DNA of 64,000 bases from Diaporthe sp. PMI_573 (GCA_021399435.1 JAJTUP010000040.1:124001-188000), one strand, 5' to 3'. Counted from the first letter of the stretch, positions 41,642 to 53,433 are shown. The notes: generated by a model not told the origin, from the sequence alone. Numbers and translations are program-made.

Positions 41642-42880
41642 TCAAATTGCCTGAAAGCGATCTTTTCGCTGAGGATCCTTACACATTTCATTCATAACAT
41701 CCTCAGACACACGGAGCCTGCCGCCATCTTGCACCTCACCTTCGAAACAGGTGTCTGTATGGCTCCAGCCCATGTCAACGGGAAGTTTGGCCCCACCTGG
41801 CCGCACCTTCATCTGGAGCCGCGCCTTTGAATCCCGTAAAAGAACCATGACATCCACGGATTCCTTTTTGCTGTTCTCCCAGGACCCTTTCTTACCAGCC
41901 CGCCGATTCCACTTGTAGCGATCTCCTTTTTCATCAGTGATTTCTTCCAGACGAACGTATTTGATTGACTTGGTCTTTGATCGCGGGGATAGGGGTCTTC
42001 TAAATGTTGTCGGCCTTGGTGTCTTGAGTCTTCGTCTCCCGAGCGTTACCTTAGATCTTTGTCCTCCCTTCCTTGTCGACTGTAGCCGCTTTGGGGGGGG
42101 CTGCGGGTAGTATTTCCGTCTTGATGAGGCCTCGAAATCTGCGCGACTGATCTCAAAGACTTCATTGGTGGAGTCCCAAGAACAGTGCTGGTCGCCCCTC
42201 TCACAACATTGTTGCTCACCACCACTTTCCGGCGTGGGATTACCATCAGGAGTGTATTCGAGGCTGACTTCTGCCACGGCATTCCACCACAAGTCGGTCA
42301 ACCAGACACCGTCGTCCAAAAGCAGCGCATCAAGCTCAAGGCGGTCCGCGATTTGGGCGTTTAGGGAACCACAGTACGACTGTTCGTCCAGATCAGGTGC
42401 CAAAAATAGGGTTGACCAGGAACTGACTGGCGGATTCTCCTGTCGTCCAGACGGGTCGTCTGTGAGCCATTGATCAAGCCAGGATGTAAAATCGTCACCA
42501 ACTCCATCTCTGAGATAGACCGTGCTGGGTGGTGATGGCAGGACGTCGACATGATGGTGAGAGATACCAGCAAAGCCATATTGTCCTGGTCCCTTTTTTT
42601 TCTGCAGCAGATCCAAGTGTAATTGGCCAAGCTCAGTCACAGAGGGAGTGTCTGCCGTCCGAAGCGTCTGCTCGCAGGGAGAGAACTGTGGAAAGTTGAA
42701 GGCACAATGAAGGTCCAGGACTGCATCAGACATCGGTCTCCCAGGCAACAGATGGCAGTATTCCACAGGTTGGTCAGGCTTCTCGGGTAGGGGAGTGCAC
42801 GATGTCTTACTGGACGTCATGGGAGGCGATGGAGCGGCTTCCTCAAAAAAGGCATCACAAGAGAGGACCTCAGGATCCAT
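41642..42880 (-). CDS. Hypothetical nuclear-type protein
   Basis: ATG 42880 (MDPEVLSCDAFFEEAAPS) gives about 412 aa; the frame is open to 42955 but the extra residues look untranslated. The N-terminal half is acidic with many Pro/Ser. The centre is strongly basic (RKGGQRSKVTLGRRRLKTPR), and the C-terminal part IKYVRLEEITDEKGDRYKW followed by SWENSKKESVDVMVLL looks like a small beta-rich fold. No domain was recognised. The acidic-then-basic build fits a nuclear regulator. The ORF is uninterrupted and probably functional. It is followed upstream by a second minus-strand gene of similar character. Confidence 0.5.
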   Translation of the reverse strand: MDPEVLSCDAFFEEAAPSPPMTSSKTSCTPLPEKPDQPVEYCHLLPGRPMSDAVLDLHCAFNFPQFSPCEQTLRTADTPSVTELGQLHLDLLQKKKGPGQYGFAGISHHHVDVLPSPPSTVYLRDGVGDDFTSWLDQWLTDDPSGRQENPPVSSWSTLFLAPDLDEQSYCGSLNAQIADRLELDALLLDDGVWLTDLWWNAVAEVSLEYTPDGNPTPESGGEQQCCERGDQHCSWDSTNEVFEISRADFEASSRRKYYPQPPPKRLQSTRKGGQRSKVTLGRRRLKTPRPTTFRRPLSPRSKTKSIKYVRLEEITDEKGDRYKWNRRAGKKGSWENSKKESVDVMVLLRDSKARLQMKVRPGGAKLPVDMGWSHTDTCFEGEVQDGGRLRVSEDVMNEMCKDPQRKDRFQAI

Positions 42881-43734
42881 GGCGGCGGTCGGCTCTTGGT
42901 GTTGATGAGGGAAATTGTTGGGGGAGAGAAGTTGGAATGAGATAAGGCGAGGCAAGTGCTTCGTGAGGGAACCGGCTGCCTTAAGTATTAGCGATCATCA
43001 CAGCCAGGCATGGGACGGTCAGGCCAGAGAGGGCATTTCGAGCCGGGCTAGCGGAGGACCTGTTTGTGACCTTGTTTGGCAACATCTTCCGCAAGCCCAC
43101 ATGTGGGATCCATTGGGGCTAAAGTTCATTTGGTGGCCTCCTTCGATACCACCATGGGGGAAGATATACGATGACTAGGCTGATGGGATCAGCTACACAG
43201 TAGGGAAATGCTCGAGCTTTCCCCTAAAGGAAAGACAACTTGGCCGGCCATTTTTGTGGAGGCCTCCCATAGCATTGACACTCAAAATGAAGCCTGTCTC
43301 AGCCGGCTTGTCCTGGGCTGTGTGTGTAGGCTCCCTGGTAAGACTTTCTCGGTGTGGCTACGAACATCAAATTAGGCACGATGGATTGGCAGACGTTGTT
43401 CTTGCGTGTAACTGGCAACTGCTGGAGGCAATAACGGAGGGGGAAAAGAGACTTCAGAGGCTTGGAGATGAGAGAGGCGCTGGTACGAGGCAGACGGCGA
43501 GGGACGGGAGGCTTGGGGGACGTTTTATTTTGTGTGTATTGATGACGCGCTCTCATCAGAGGGCAACGGGTTTGTGGCCAGTCTCTTGGATCAGAGGGCT
43601 GAGAAGCAACTTCATCCATGAAAAGCACCGGAGCCGAGCCGAAATCCGCCAATCTGGTGTTGGGAATTGCTTCATCAATAAAAATGGAACACTCCAGTCT
43701 ATTCCACGGCAGCTGGAGCTTAATTTTCAGACCC
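42881..43734. other. Region between two minus-strand hypothetical genes
   Basis: A 154-codon minus ORF (43299-43763) and a 168-codon plus ORF (43254-43760) overlap almost completely, and neither has domain character. I treat the stretch as promoter and intergenic DNA of the gene at 42880. Confidence 0.4.
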
Positions 43735-44485
43735 TCACTGGGCACTGCACTGCTTGTTGACAACTGGCGATATCGGCTCCGAGGCGCTTGTTTCGCCTAC
43801 AGGAGACAGCAAGGGCGACAGGAGATATGTGCTGAAGGGAGGAATATCTTTCGGGCTTGGGTCCAACAGGATCTCGGTATTGTCGTGCTGGTGCCAGCTC
43901 AGCTGCTTAAATAACATGTTGCTTGAGGACATCTCAGTCGGCATCTCGACGTCGGATAGCCACCGTTGCTGCTCATTGTATAGCAGGTAATTGTGGACTC
44001 TAGGAGTCTCGGCCTGCTTGCCGCCGTGAAGACGCGCCGGGACGTGAACCAGTCTCCTGCGAGCCTTTGATGGCTTGCACTGCTTTTGTTCCAGGCCTAG
44101 CCTGACGAGCTCGGCCTCGATGTGGGCGCTGCTCCATTCGTACGCTGGGGCTAAACCCTCATTTTGAAGCTCTTTGATGAAGAGCTTCAAGATCTCATGA
44201 TACCGAATCTGCTCCCATCTTGTATAGGCTCTGAGGAGTGCGGCTTTCTGGTCAAAGGAGACTTGCGTTAGCAGCAAAATCCCAAGATAATGTATAGCAG
44301 TGTGTATTTACGTCGCAATCTGGCCACCTTCCGTGCCTCAAAATACCCCTGTAGACTTTCATCTGTAGGTTTGACTTCACCTGTTTCTTCTTCTCATCGC
44401 TGAGGGTCTTGGTAAGTGGCAACGTATCCCAAGCAGCGCCAGACTCTTGGCAGCGGCCGTCCTGCGTGCTGGATGTTGGCTCCAA
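43735..44485 (-). CDS. Hypothetical helical protein, at least two exons
   Basis: Exon 44485-44312 and exon 44247-43735 are joined by a 64-bp intron with GTAAAT, a GCTAAC branch site and ACCAG. The splice gives KVYRGILRHGRWPDCD followed by KAALLRAYTRWEQIRYHEIL, a continuous helical region. Later parts are KLFIKELQNEGLAPAYEW, a basic segment KPSKARRRLVHVP, and a Ser/Pro-rich end. The start codon is not clear: no good ATG precedes the first block in frame, so an upstream exon probably exists between 44486 and 44750. Family unknown. Confidence 0.45.
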
Positions 44486-46007
44486 ACAAAACTTTTAGCG
44501 CAGATGTCATCATACCTAATTTAGTGTAATGGCAAAAATGCAAAGCTTGTCCGTTCACTCGGTTCCTAAGTGGTGCAAACCTCTTTAAAGGAGAGCTGTA
44601 GAGTTTCCAAAGTATAAGGGAGAGGAGAGAGGCATGGGATCCAGAAGCAGAGATCTGCGAGTCGATCGGAGCGGAGAGGGGCATCCATAGGGCTAGGACC
44701 GAAGCAGGTTGGTTCAACACGAGGCGGAATTATCTTCGTTATGGTCATTAGTCGTCGCTATCATAAGCTGTACGTCCTATGTCCTAAGGGCCCCAAAAGT
44801 AATCGTCCAATCCAAGGCAGCTTGACGGGCTTCTTGGGGGGATTGGAGGTGACATCGCCATGGATTGGCGCTAACGGCCCGGCCTGCCCGTGGCTCGCGA
44901 ATGGCCCAACCAGCAAACCCTCCAAGTCGCTGGTACCGCTCTCGTGCTTCAGCCCACTCCATCCGATTCGGCTTCGAGTTTGCTTCGACCAGGTAGGTAC
45001 AAGTGCATGCCACCATAAACCACGTCGCCCCACAGCAAGTCTCAGGTCTGGCACCCAAAGTATTATTCGACACATAACCCCTAGAGGGTCGGAAATATCA
45101 AGATGAATCAGTTCTAGGCCTCGGATGTAACCTTTGATAGGATTATTATGTAGTATGACTCCACCTTCTCGATATGGCCAGCCGATAGGGATCACATGAA
45201 CTACAAATCAGATGCGCTCTAAGCTGATTAATGATCAATTTTGATTACCGGGCCTAAGTCGTGGCTTCCCTTGCCACACTAAATATCCCCCGCACACATC
45301 ATCAGCCCGACGGTGCCTGTGGATCAAGCGAGGAACAGGGAAGTGGAGACATGAGGGAAAAGGTTCGCGGTTTACTAATCTTTAAACAAAGAACATGGAT
45401 AGTAACAACTCAATTCTCAGTCGCCGCTATTATTAGTTGATGATTACGAATCAATTGGAATTCAAACAGCGCCCACAAAATATTACCGAGGTAAAGCGGT
45501 CAAATGTTGCCCCAGTTAAAGGCAAGAGAGATTTGGCTTTCTTTGAACAGGTAGCATTGCGGTATCCAATAACCCCCCACTTGAAGACGTAGCTCTGCAG
45601 GACTTCAGTCCCACAATCACCACAGTAGTAACGATTCCACGACTCCAAAAAAAAATCATTTTACCCTTTACAGTTTCAGGGTAATGATATAACCTACCCC
45701 CTTGAAACGTCCTTGGGCCAGAATTCCCGCTGCATAGAGCAGAACGAGGGGGGAGGGGTGGGGTTTTCTCATTACTCCGTGTTCCCGTGAATGTAGCGGA
45801 CTTCTTTGTTATTCAAATTCTTCATGGGATGGGTCGCAACCTATTTATTCGGTCTTCCCGTTGTGGAGTTCTGTGCTGATAAAACTTCATTCGGCCTTGT
45901 AATCCAATCCACCTCCCTCTACCGCACGTCCTGCCGTTAGAATCACGTGTTCCCACATTCATGACAGTACTCTAACCTTCTTTTGGCTTTGACCTCTCAA
46001 CAGGTGT
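44486..46007. other. Long stretch without supported gene
   Basis: Short ORFs on both strands only. One of them, 45451-45648 (minus), encodes 65 aa with YYCGDCGTEV near its start and IFCGRCLNSN at its end, two CxxC knuckles about 50 residues apart that could form a zinc ribbon, but it has no ATG start and may be chance or an exon remnant. The right part is the upstream region of the hydrolase gene. Confidence 0.35.
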
Positions 46008-46017
46008 CTATATAGAG
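46008..46017 (+). promoter_or_regulatory. TATA-like element of the hydrolase gene
   Basis: CTATATAGAG lies about 118-127 bp upstream of ATG 46135 in otherwise mixed sequence, a usual distance for fungal TATA boxes. Confidence 0.4.
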
Positions 46018-46134
46018 TAGCTAGAGCCCTCAGACACAAATAGAGACAGTTACTTGCTCTTTGATTACTTTTTTCGCGATATAACCCACGGAGAAACCAA
46101 CACATCCTTTCACTGGTAACCGCATCCTTTACGA

Positions 46135-46951
46135 ATGCCTACTGAACAGCCAACTATTCTTTTCGTGCCTGGAGCATGGCATTTCCCCGCTGGCTTTGAC
46201 GCCGTCCGGGAGCTTCTCAAGCCCTTCGGATACCCAACTGAAGCTGTTGCTCACCCCTCCGTTGGAGCCGAACCACCAAACAAGACTCTGAAGGATGATA
46301 CAGCGAACACTCGGGCAGAAATTGAGAAGTTAGCAGAAGCAGGCAAGAAAGTCGTGCTCGTTGCTCATTCATATGGCGGCATCGTTGGGTCGTCTGCTGT
46401 AGAAGGTCTAGGCTTTGAACAGAGAAAAGCTGTTGGGAAGGAAGGAGGTGTGATCAACTTTGTGTATTTGACTGCCTTTGCTCTCCCAAAGGGGACGGGG
46501 CCTCGACATGTTCTAGGAGACGCCGTTTTACCATGGATGGTCTTTAAGGTATATCTAACTTCAAAACCCGAACTTGGTACAAACAGTTGCTCACACAATA
46601 TTCTTTCAGGGCGATCGCGTGTTCGCCGGTGAACCAGCAGAGTACTTCTATCACGACATGGCTCGCTCCGAGCAACAGAAATGGATCGCAGAGCTTTCGC
46701 ACACGTCCGCTCCCGTCTTCGATGGCAAGACAGACTACGAGCCTTGGCATCACATGCCTTGCACGTACATATTCTGCGAGGATGACAAGGCAATCACTCT
46801 TGATGCTCAGAAGAAAATGGCTGCGTTTATGGGAATTGAATTAACGACTTTCAGCATTAAGTCGTCGCATTCGCCTTTTTTGAGTGTTCCGGATAAGGTC
46901 GTTGAGGGCATTAAGTTGGCGACGAAGGTTGGATTGGAGAAGAGCTCGTAG
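46135..46951 (+). CDS. Alpha/beta hydrolase (AB_hydrolase_6-like esterase)
   Basis: Exons 46135-46548 and 46610-46951, with a 61-bp intron (GTATAT..TTTCAG, phase 0), give 251 aa. The start MPTEQPTILFVPGAWHFPAG carries the first beta strand and oxyanion-type GAW turn. The nucleophile S79 is in VLVAHSYGG (G/A-x-S-x-G), the acid is D196 or D197 in IFCEDDKAI, and the base is H225 in KSSHSPFLSVP. All three catalytic positions are present. There is no signal peptide, so it is probably cytosolic. Relatives are salicylate-esterase-like or lactone-hydrolysing enzymes and sometimes belong to secondary-metabolite clusters, but no such cluster is visible here, so the substrate is unknown. Confidence 0.88.
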
Positions 46952-47873
46952 GTCTGGTCGCAAGTAGGACGTCCTGCCGAATCGAATGGTGTCCGCATGA
47001 GGTCGTATTTAGGAAATGGAAGACTGCGTATTGAATCAAAATTGTGGATCTCGAGACGGCCGTGCCCGGTATTTAGCTATGTGAACTCGTTTGACAGAGC
47101 GACTAGAGGAAAGGAATAGCGAACTCATTAGAGCCATCGTGCCACTCGTTCCTAGTTCTACCTAGCCAATGAGCAACAAAGGACGGCCCTTCCTATAATC
47201 GTCGCCATCGGCGACGTCAACGGCACAGAGACCATCCTCCTCAACGGCACCCCGACCAGGGACACATCGCCAGCGGCGGCACCGACTTGCCGAACGCAAC
47301 CGCTCATCTGGCTCAAGCCGCCAGCTGGTTTCTTCTGGTGGCCACCACGGGGGCTTTGGCGTTCTTTGCTTGATCTAGCGGCAGATGGTGTCACTCGAAT
47401 GTGCCTTGCTGACAATAGTGTTCCCATACCCTAACATGAATCTTGTCAAAGTTATGCCACCATCCTGGCACGAAGTGATAGAATTTACTATCAACAAACT
47501 CCGGTGCGTCTAGACTGCCGGCGGGGAAGCAAAGCAAAAATAAGGGCAGAGTGCATTCATTCGTTAAGCTCCTGCCCAGGAACGATACCTGATCTGCCAA
47601 ATTTTATCCCGCGTAGTAAAGCTGAGTTAGTCCCGACAGTGTGATGATAAAGCGAAGTAGTATTTGTCCTCTCCGGTCTCTCCATTTCTGCTGTTTAAGA
47701 GCTGCAGCCCTGATTCCATGCCTGCCTGGAGCAGCTTGTCAGCCGTTTCGACTCTTTTCTGCTGGAGTGAACTTAGTCGATAATGGTTTCAACTTGGTCC
47801 CTCGCACTATGATTTTCTGTTTCATGAACTCTAAGTCAGACTTACCGATATAAAATGTACACATGATTAAATG
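46952..47873. other. Downstream stretch of the hydrolase, nothing supported
   Basis: The segment 47,160-47,400 is open on both strands and Pro/Ala-rich in translation, but has no domain. No repeat or RNA gene was recognised. Confidence 0.35.
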
Positions 47874-47945
47874 TATGGATGAGTGGCTGAAGGGATGGGT
47901 AGATGGATAGATAGAGAGGATGGATGGATGGATAGGGTAATAGGT
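47874..47945 (+). repeat. GATG/GATA microsatellite
   Basis: Imperfect tetranucleotide repeats: GGATGAGTGG, GGATGGGTAGATGGATAGATAG, shown here as short words, then GGATGGATGGATGGATAGGG. Typical slippage repeat, non-coding. Confidence 0.75.
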
Positions 47946-48769
47946 GACTAGATGGCCAGACAGGTTACTCTGTGGATACGCAGCTCTGGGTGGCTGCCGT
48001 TTTGTGTCTCATTGCCCTTCGAGTTCTCATCTCAGGGACCTCCATTTTGAAGGCATTAATTAGCCCTCTCGTATGTTTCAAAAAAGAAAAGAAAAAGTTA
48101 GCGGCTGGAAGATGGTGGTGAAAAAGATGTATCGACTTCCTTTGCACAATGAGGTTCTAAAAGGGGTCGATAACCTCCGAGGCCATCCTTCACGCAAGCT
48201 TTCCATGGCAGAATACATCTAAAATCCATATCCAAACCGTGTCTACATCAGCGAAGGTTTCCTTGTCGAGATGATCGTGTGCCTATCGTGGCTCGGGTGT
48301 AATATTGTCCTATATTCGCTCCTTGGGGATTTGGGCTGGCATCTCAACTGGATGGGTTGCACACTTGCCCGGAGATGGTCGGTCCCGGCCGTCTTCTCAT
48401 GTACGTTTCCGCAGGTGCCAAATCGACCTGTCACATCAATCAACACCAGATATATTAGGATCGCCCGTCTGCACTTGTGGGCACGAAAGCCGCAGTTGGT
48501 GTCAATCAGGAACTTGACGCAAGGCTTTGCCGTAAGATCGCCCATAACACGTCCCCATGGCAGCCGGCCCACACCAGACACCCATCATCGCGCCGACCTG
48601 CTGTCCTCGGCCTGGCCATTGACCACCATCAATCGGTCGCGGGGGCTCAACCACTGACGTCTCCTGGTGTTATGGAGACGTGTAGGCGGGAAGGGTGCTG
48701 CAGGCAGCCAGCGCCAGACGCAATCCGTTTGGCAGTGCCAGGACTGTGGTCTCTGGGCTGCGGTTGAGA
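47946..48769. other. Stretch without supported gene
   Basis: Several mutually overlapping ORFs on both strands without domains. Nothing recognised. Confidence 0.35.
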
Positions 48770-48910
48770 ACAGTGTGGCTAACAGACCGACCGTCTGACA
48801 GACCGTCTGACAGACCATCTTCAAACCGCAGACCGACCGACCGGCAAATCTCATCAGTCCGACAGACCAGAGCTGCCGGTCGGATTGGGTGGTCCGGGTT
48901 GGTCTGGGTT
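48770..48910 (+). repeat. Low-complexity GACCGTCTGACA / GGTTGGTCTG repeats
   Basis: ACAGACCGTCTGACAGACC-type words are repeated in direct order, then CGACCGACCGG, then GGTCCGGGTTGGTCTGGG. The run lies just before the hAT whose coding starts at 49066 and may be its subterminal region. Confidence 0.5.
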
Positions 48911-49065
48911 GGGGTGGTTTCTAGGGCTGCCATTGGTCAGCTCCAGCTTACCTTCACTTTCAGTTTAATGACACAACGCGTCTACGTAACACGACACGTT
49001 TGCCTCAGTGAATTTTCGTGTCATGCCAATCTGTCTGAGCCATTGTCAATTCGTGCTGCATTATC

Positions 49066-51420
49066 ATGTCTTCTAGCGGAACTACGAGCCACGTGTCGTC
49101 AACACCGCAATCTCTTCCCTCTCGCCCACCTCCCATCCCGGCTGATGACGGTTTTGAAGGCACGCACGCCTCATGCTCGGCTACAACTGACGAGACACAT
49201 GCATCACCATGCGAATTTGAAATCGATTGGGAGAATATCTGGCACGGTGGCAAACGACTTATGGGCGCCAAAAAGAGGCCCCGTCACAGGCGGGTCATCG
49301 GCACCAAGATCAAAGAGTCGTGGATATACCGACATGGCGCCAATTTGGAGCATCACGGGTACGTTACTGGCTTTGCAGGATCTGTCATGTGAAGAAGAGT
49401 CATTCGACAGCTCTATACGTCTCATCCGGGACGTCTCATGCCGCGAGGCACCTGCTCCGTCAGCACCAAATCACGGAGGCAGGGGAGAGTGGTCCCGGCT
49501 TGGCGACTCCGTTTACGTTGGCGGCGACGTCTGGCTCCTCGATATCCCGTCTATTGTCGCGGCAGGCCAGCCTAGGCTTGCAGCTTGCTTCCCATTTTGA
49601 CGAAGGAACATGGAAAGCTCGCTTCGTGGACTGGATCATAATCGAAGATGTCACCTTCCGACAGGCATCCAGCGAGCGCCTTCGGTGGCTGATAGCGAAT
49701 GGTGGGGAGCTTGCAAGTCAGCTACTTCCGGAACATCACACCACAGTTTGTTCATGGATCCGCCAAACCTTTGAATCCCGACGGCAAATCATTGTCAATC
49801 TCGTCAAGAACGCGAGGAGCTCAGTTCACCTAAGCTTCGATCTATGGACTGCTTCTAACGGGTTCAACTATGTCGGAATCGTCGGCCACTTTTGTTGACA
49901 GTAACGGCGAAAAGCGTGATGTCCTTCTTGGGCTGCCGCGGCTAGTCGGTCCACACTCCGGTGAGAATATTGCCCCTTATGTGAAGGGAGTAATCGACCA
50001 ATACGAAATGGGCTCCAAGCTTGGCTACTTTATGCTTGATAACGCTGAGAGCAACGATACCTGCCTGGAGCGGCTTGCGAGATGGTTTCCAATGGACGTT
50101 GGCCGACGCTGCTTATGTTGCATCGGCCACATTATTAACCTGGTTGTCTGGGCCGTCATCTTCGGCTCAAATGTTAGCAAATTCGAGACGGAGCTTTGTG
50201 GGGCTACGGATAAATTTAGTTTTGACATTTGGGCCAAGAAAGGGGCCATTGGCAAACTCCACAACCTTGCTACCTACATCTGCCGGACGGACTAAAGACA
50301 ACAGGCGCTTCGGCGTTTCCAGACCGAGCTTGCAGGGGACGATGCTATATTTACATTGGAGATCGTTGTTGATGGCAAGACACGCTGGAACTCAATTTAC
50401 AGTATAATTATATGTAGTATGCCAGTCTGCCCTTGCTACCTGTATTGGACATTTGCTGACTCCGGATTAACTTATCTTAGCACTCAAGCTACGTAGCGCT
50501 ATTGAGCTCTATCAATCCCGCTGGCAAAAACCAAAATATGACCCGGTCCACCGTGACCTAACGAAGGACTTTCTTAACGCTGCGGACTGGGTTGAATTAG
50601 AGCGCTTCCACGATTTCCTAAAGCCGTTCTATATCCTTACAAAGACTATGGAGGGCAATGCCAACAAACCGGGCGCAGAGGGCGGGCATGGTGCAGTGTG
50701 GGAGACTCTCAAGACAATGGACTACCTGTTTGTTAAATTCAAGCAGGCCGCGGAGGAAACTTAGTTTGAGGAGCCCTCCCATTTTAAGTCGAGAATTAAC
50801 TGCGGATGGGCGAAGCTTGAAGACTATTACGTCAAATCAGACCATACACCTATCTACCAAGCAGCGCTAGCCCTTTACCTATCACATGGGTATGACTACT
50901 TTAAGCGACACTGGAAACCATGATAGATAGGCCGCAATGGTATAGCAACATGCAGTCTGCTGTGGGTAGCCTATTTAACGACTATGTCTGACAGGCTGAA
51001 GTTAAAGCTTAAGCTTAAGCAGGGCTTTTGGAAGGCGAAGTTAATGAGATTAAAGCTAATGTTAATAACTACAGTTCATTTGGGAAAAGATCAATCCGTT
51101 CCTTGAATACATAACTAGCGAAAGAAGGTTAAGGCAGTTAGCGAGCTTAACATATTTCAGACACGGCCAATTTACGCGCATAATCTCAACGTTGCAAACC
51201 CTCTTAAATGGCGGAATCAACATTAATTGGAATATCCAGTCTTGTATTAAATGGCGCTAGATCTATTCTTAATTCCTGGCATGAGTTCTAAATGCAAAAG
51301 GGTGTTTAGCCAGACCAAGAAAATGATTACTGACGAGCGCAACCGGCTAGCACCTAAGGTAGTCGAGGCCGATTAGCTTTAAAAACAGTGGCTAATGAGA
51401 GGGCTGGTAGTCTAAGTACG
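49066..51420 (+). pseudogene. hAT transposase with frameshifts and RIP-type stop codons
   Basis: ATG 49066 (MSSSGTTSHVSSTPQSLPS) opens the gene. Then come KESWIYRHGANLEHHG, a frameshift near 49,360, the BED finger YWLCRICHV...HLLRQH, SVHLSFDLWTAS (first Asp), a one-base T insertion near 49,892, LGYFMLDNAESNDTCLERL (second Asp), CCIGHIINLVV and KLHNLA. A TAA stops the frame at 50293, KTRWNSIYSI follows, and after an intron-like gap the sequence goes on to LNAADWVELERFHDFL. The C-terminal SSKCKRVFSQTKKMITDERN is still readable near 51,300, followed by VVEAD-stop-L-stop-KQW, where CAG and CAA have become TAG and TAA. The 50,930-51,300 part is AT-enriched. The copy is dead. Confidence 0.85.
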
Positions 51421-51756
51421 TTAGTAGTACCTGCATAGAAGAGCAAAAAGGGTTTCATTGTTTATGACAATATGTTCGATTAGGCGTGGAAAGCTCGAGC
51501 GCCTTGTTGCGGAATTGGTGAGCCACCTCGCTGTCGAGGAAAATCCGATTCTTGTCGAGGGGTATGGGTTGTCTGCAGCACCGCGGTGGAAAGAGAGATT
51601 CATCCGTCATGGAATCCCGGAAGAGGCGCGTGAGGCACTGTTGACAATATTCATGTTGACATGGTGCCCGTGCCAGCTCGGCAAAGTGCTTTTGGTCCCC
51701 ACAAGCCTCGCAACGTCGCCTTGAATGTTTTCGCTCTGGCCGTCGCGACGACGCCC
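51421..51756. other. Stretch between two hAT pieces
   Basis: An 88-codon plus ORF (51458-51724) contains a readable segment GKLERLVAELVSHLAVEENP but has no recognised family. It may be a piece of a host gene left between elements. Confidence 0.3.
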
Positions 51757-51905
51757 ACTTTCAGGGTCCCGATCCATTACACCAGATACACTTATTGATG
51801 TAGGTGTACGCTACACGTACATCCACGTACACTCCACTGGAACAATTTTACACGTCAATACACTCAATTTCAGACCTCCATTGATGTAATTGATGTATCT
51901 AGGTG
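51757..51905. mobile_element. Possible solo hAT terminus
   Basis: The sequence CAGGGTCCCGATCCATTACA is like the hAT termini at 37,604 (CAGGGTTGAAAGCC) and 57,410 (CAGGGTTCCGATC). It is followed by about 130 bp full of GTAC/ATGTA words (TACATCCACGTACACTCCAC), the subterminal style of these elements. No transposase belongs to it here. Its other limit is unclear. Confidence 0.4.
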
Positions 51906-51949
51906 TATCTAGGGTCGAGTTTTTGCCCAGAAGTGAGGCTATTCCCAGC

Positions 51950-52869
51950 CTTCCGAAAGGTTGACCTATGGACTCGTTGGTCGTTATCATCGGTGGTATA
52001 CCGAAACTCTGTCTGATCAAGGTCGGCGAGAATCGCCTGGGCTCCGGCTCAAAGAGGAGTCTCGATACCGTGATCCGAGCGGGTGAAAAGGGGGCGGACC
52101 CTGAGTACGACACTGTCCGTAGAAACTGTTTGAGTGAACTCAACGCTGTCATGTTCCCCCTGCCGACATATATCCAGATGATGGCTCTCGAGTACGTGTC
52201 GATACAGGCGTAGATAGAGAAGCCGAAGTTCTTGAGCTTCTCGTACCCATCGAGAGACCACATGAAGTTAGGCCCAGGAACCTGGAAGTTCTTTCGGTGC
52301 TTCCAATCAGCAAGGCGTCTTTGCTCGGCCCGCTTCTTCCACTCTGGGTTCGTTTGGTACTCGCGATATAAGGTATTCTGGCCGACAAGGACGCCGGCAC
52401 GGATGCGGACGTAGTGGTATAGATACCCCCTGCCAAATCCTCTGATGCTTGAAGACTGACGGTCGTCTTGGAAGAGGAACTCTCTTGCTTTTTGAATAGC
52501 CTCCTGTCGTTCAGCCAGGTCTCGGAAGCGCCGCTTCATCCCATGCTTCAGACGATACTCCTGTACAGGCCGCTCGGAGATCTCGATGCCGCGTCGCTTG
52601 AGATCACGGACGATAGAAGTGTCGCTATATCCGTATCGGTAGAAGTAGCCTTTGATCAGCTCGACGAAGGTGTTGGTATCAATCTTTGAGTGAAGGGGCG
52701 AGTACTCCTGGGCACCCCATCCCGCTAACCTCCTTTTCAGGGTTCTGACGTCGAGTACGTGCCCATCGTCGCGGAGATGGGCACATATAGTGTCAATGGA
52801 TAGTCCTTCTCGCCGCTGCTCGAGGATCCAGTCCTTGACGCGCTCCAAGTCCTTACGGGGCCTCGGCAT
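51950..52869 (-). pseudogene. Integrase-core transposase related to the 18.7-kb element, broken
   Basis: ATG 52869 (MPRPRKDLERVKDWILEQ) begins a protein collinear with the transposase at 20035: HTH-like VRTLKRRLAGWG, GYSDTSIVRDLKRRGIEI, the QVPGPNFMWSLDGYEKLKNF block with the first Asp, and SIYACIDTYSRAIIWIYVGR. Near 52,100 the frame shifts: the second Asp block (RSDHGIETPL) is readable only in the next frame, and the Glu block is scrambled. The C-terminal third is lost. It is a diverged relative, not a recent copy, because protein identity is moderate. No inverted repeats or accessory genes were found around it. Confidence 0.8.
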
Positions 52870-53254
52870 TATGCGAGATGCAGACTAGGGGTTCGAGATC
52901 GTGGTAGAGGTCGGAGTTCATACCTCCTTCCAAGGCTTCCAGCTGCAATATCCCCCTCTGAACCTGCATTATCGGAGCTTCGGCGCCTCGGCGCCGATGG
53001 AATGGCATCAGCACCCCTTGGTATGGCATCAGCTCTGCTACATTGAAAACAGTGCGCTATCATATCAATACTGTAGCCCCATATAAAAACGTCGAAAGCC
53101 TATGTGCGAAATAGCTCCAATCATTTTCGTACATGGTTTTGTCACCCATGTGGTAATGTGCGACCGTACGGACCACCGACTCGATCGTTTTTCCCGCACT
53201 GCACCCACCACTCTGACTGCAGACGCACCTTACTCGGCCGTCCCGACGGCAAAT
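52870..53254. other. Stretch between two transposase remnants
   Basis: Contains GGCGCCTCGGCGCC-type palindromic words near 52,980 and a repeated TGGCATCAGC word. No supported gene. Confidence 0.35.
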
Positions 53255-53433
53255 ATGCCTAAGGCTCTCTTACACGAAGACCGCATCCAATCGGCGATTG
53301 AGGCACTGAAGTCACAGCAGATTCAAAGTATTAAAGGTGCTGCAGCAGCATATGACGTCCCATACTCGACACTTCAGAATCGTCTCAAGGGACGCGTCTC
53401 GCGTCAACAATCGCAGCTCAAGAACATACAGAC
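53255..53433 (+). pseudogene. Pogo-type transposase, N-terminal HTH only
   Basis: ATG 53255 starts MPKALLHEDRIQSAIEALKS, a psq-type helix-turn-helix with AAAAYDVPYSTLQNRLKGR. At about 53,433 the sequence changes to an acetyltransferase exon on the other strand. The catalytic core is missing. Confidence 0.65.

Noticed and set aside
43254..43763. Two long overlapping ORFs on opposite strands
   Set aside because: They mirror each other, have no domain or splice support, and lie where the promoter of the gene at 42880 is expected.
45451..45648. CxxC...CxxC zinc-ribbon gene
   Set aside because: No ATG, no neighbours and no splice sites. Kept only as a note in the surrounding stretch.
48770..48910. 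CRISPR-like repeat array
   Set aside because: The repeats are short, contiguous and degenerate, without spacers, and the DNA is eukaryotic. Simple low-complexity sequence.
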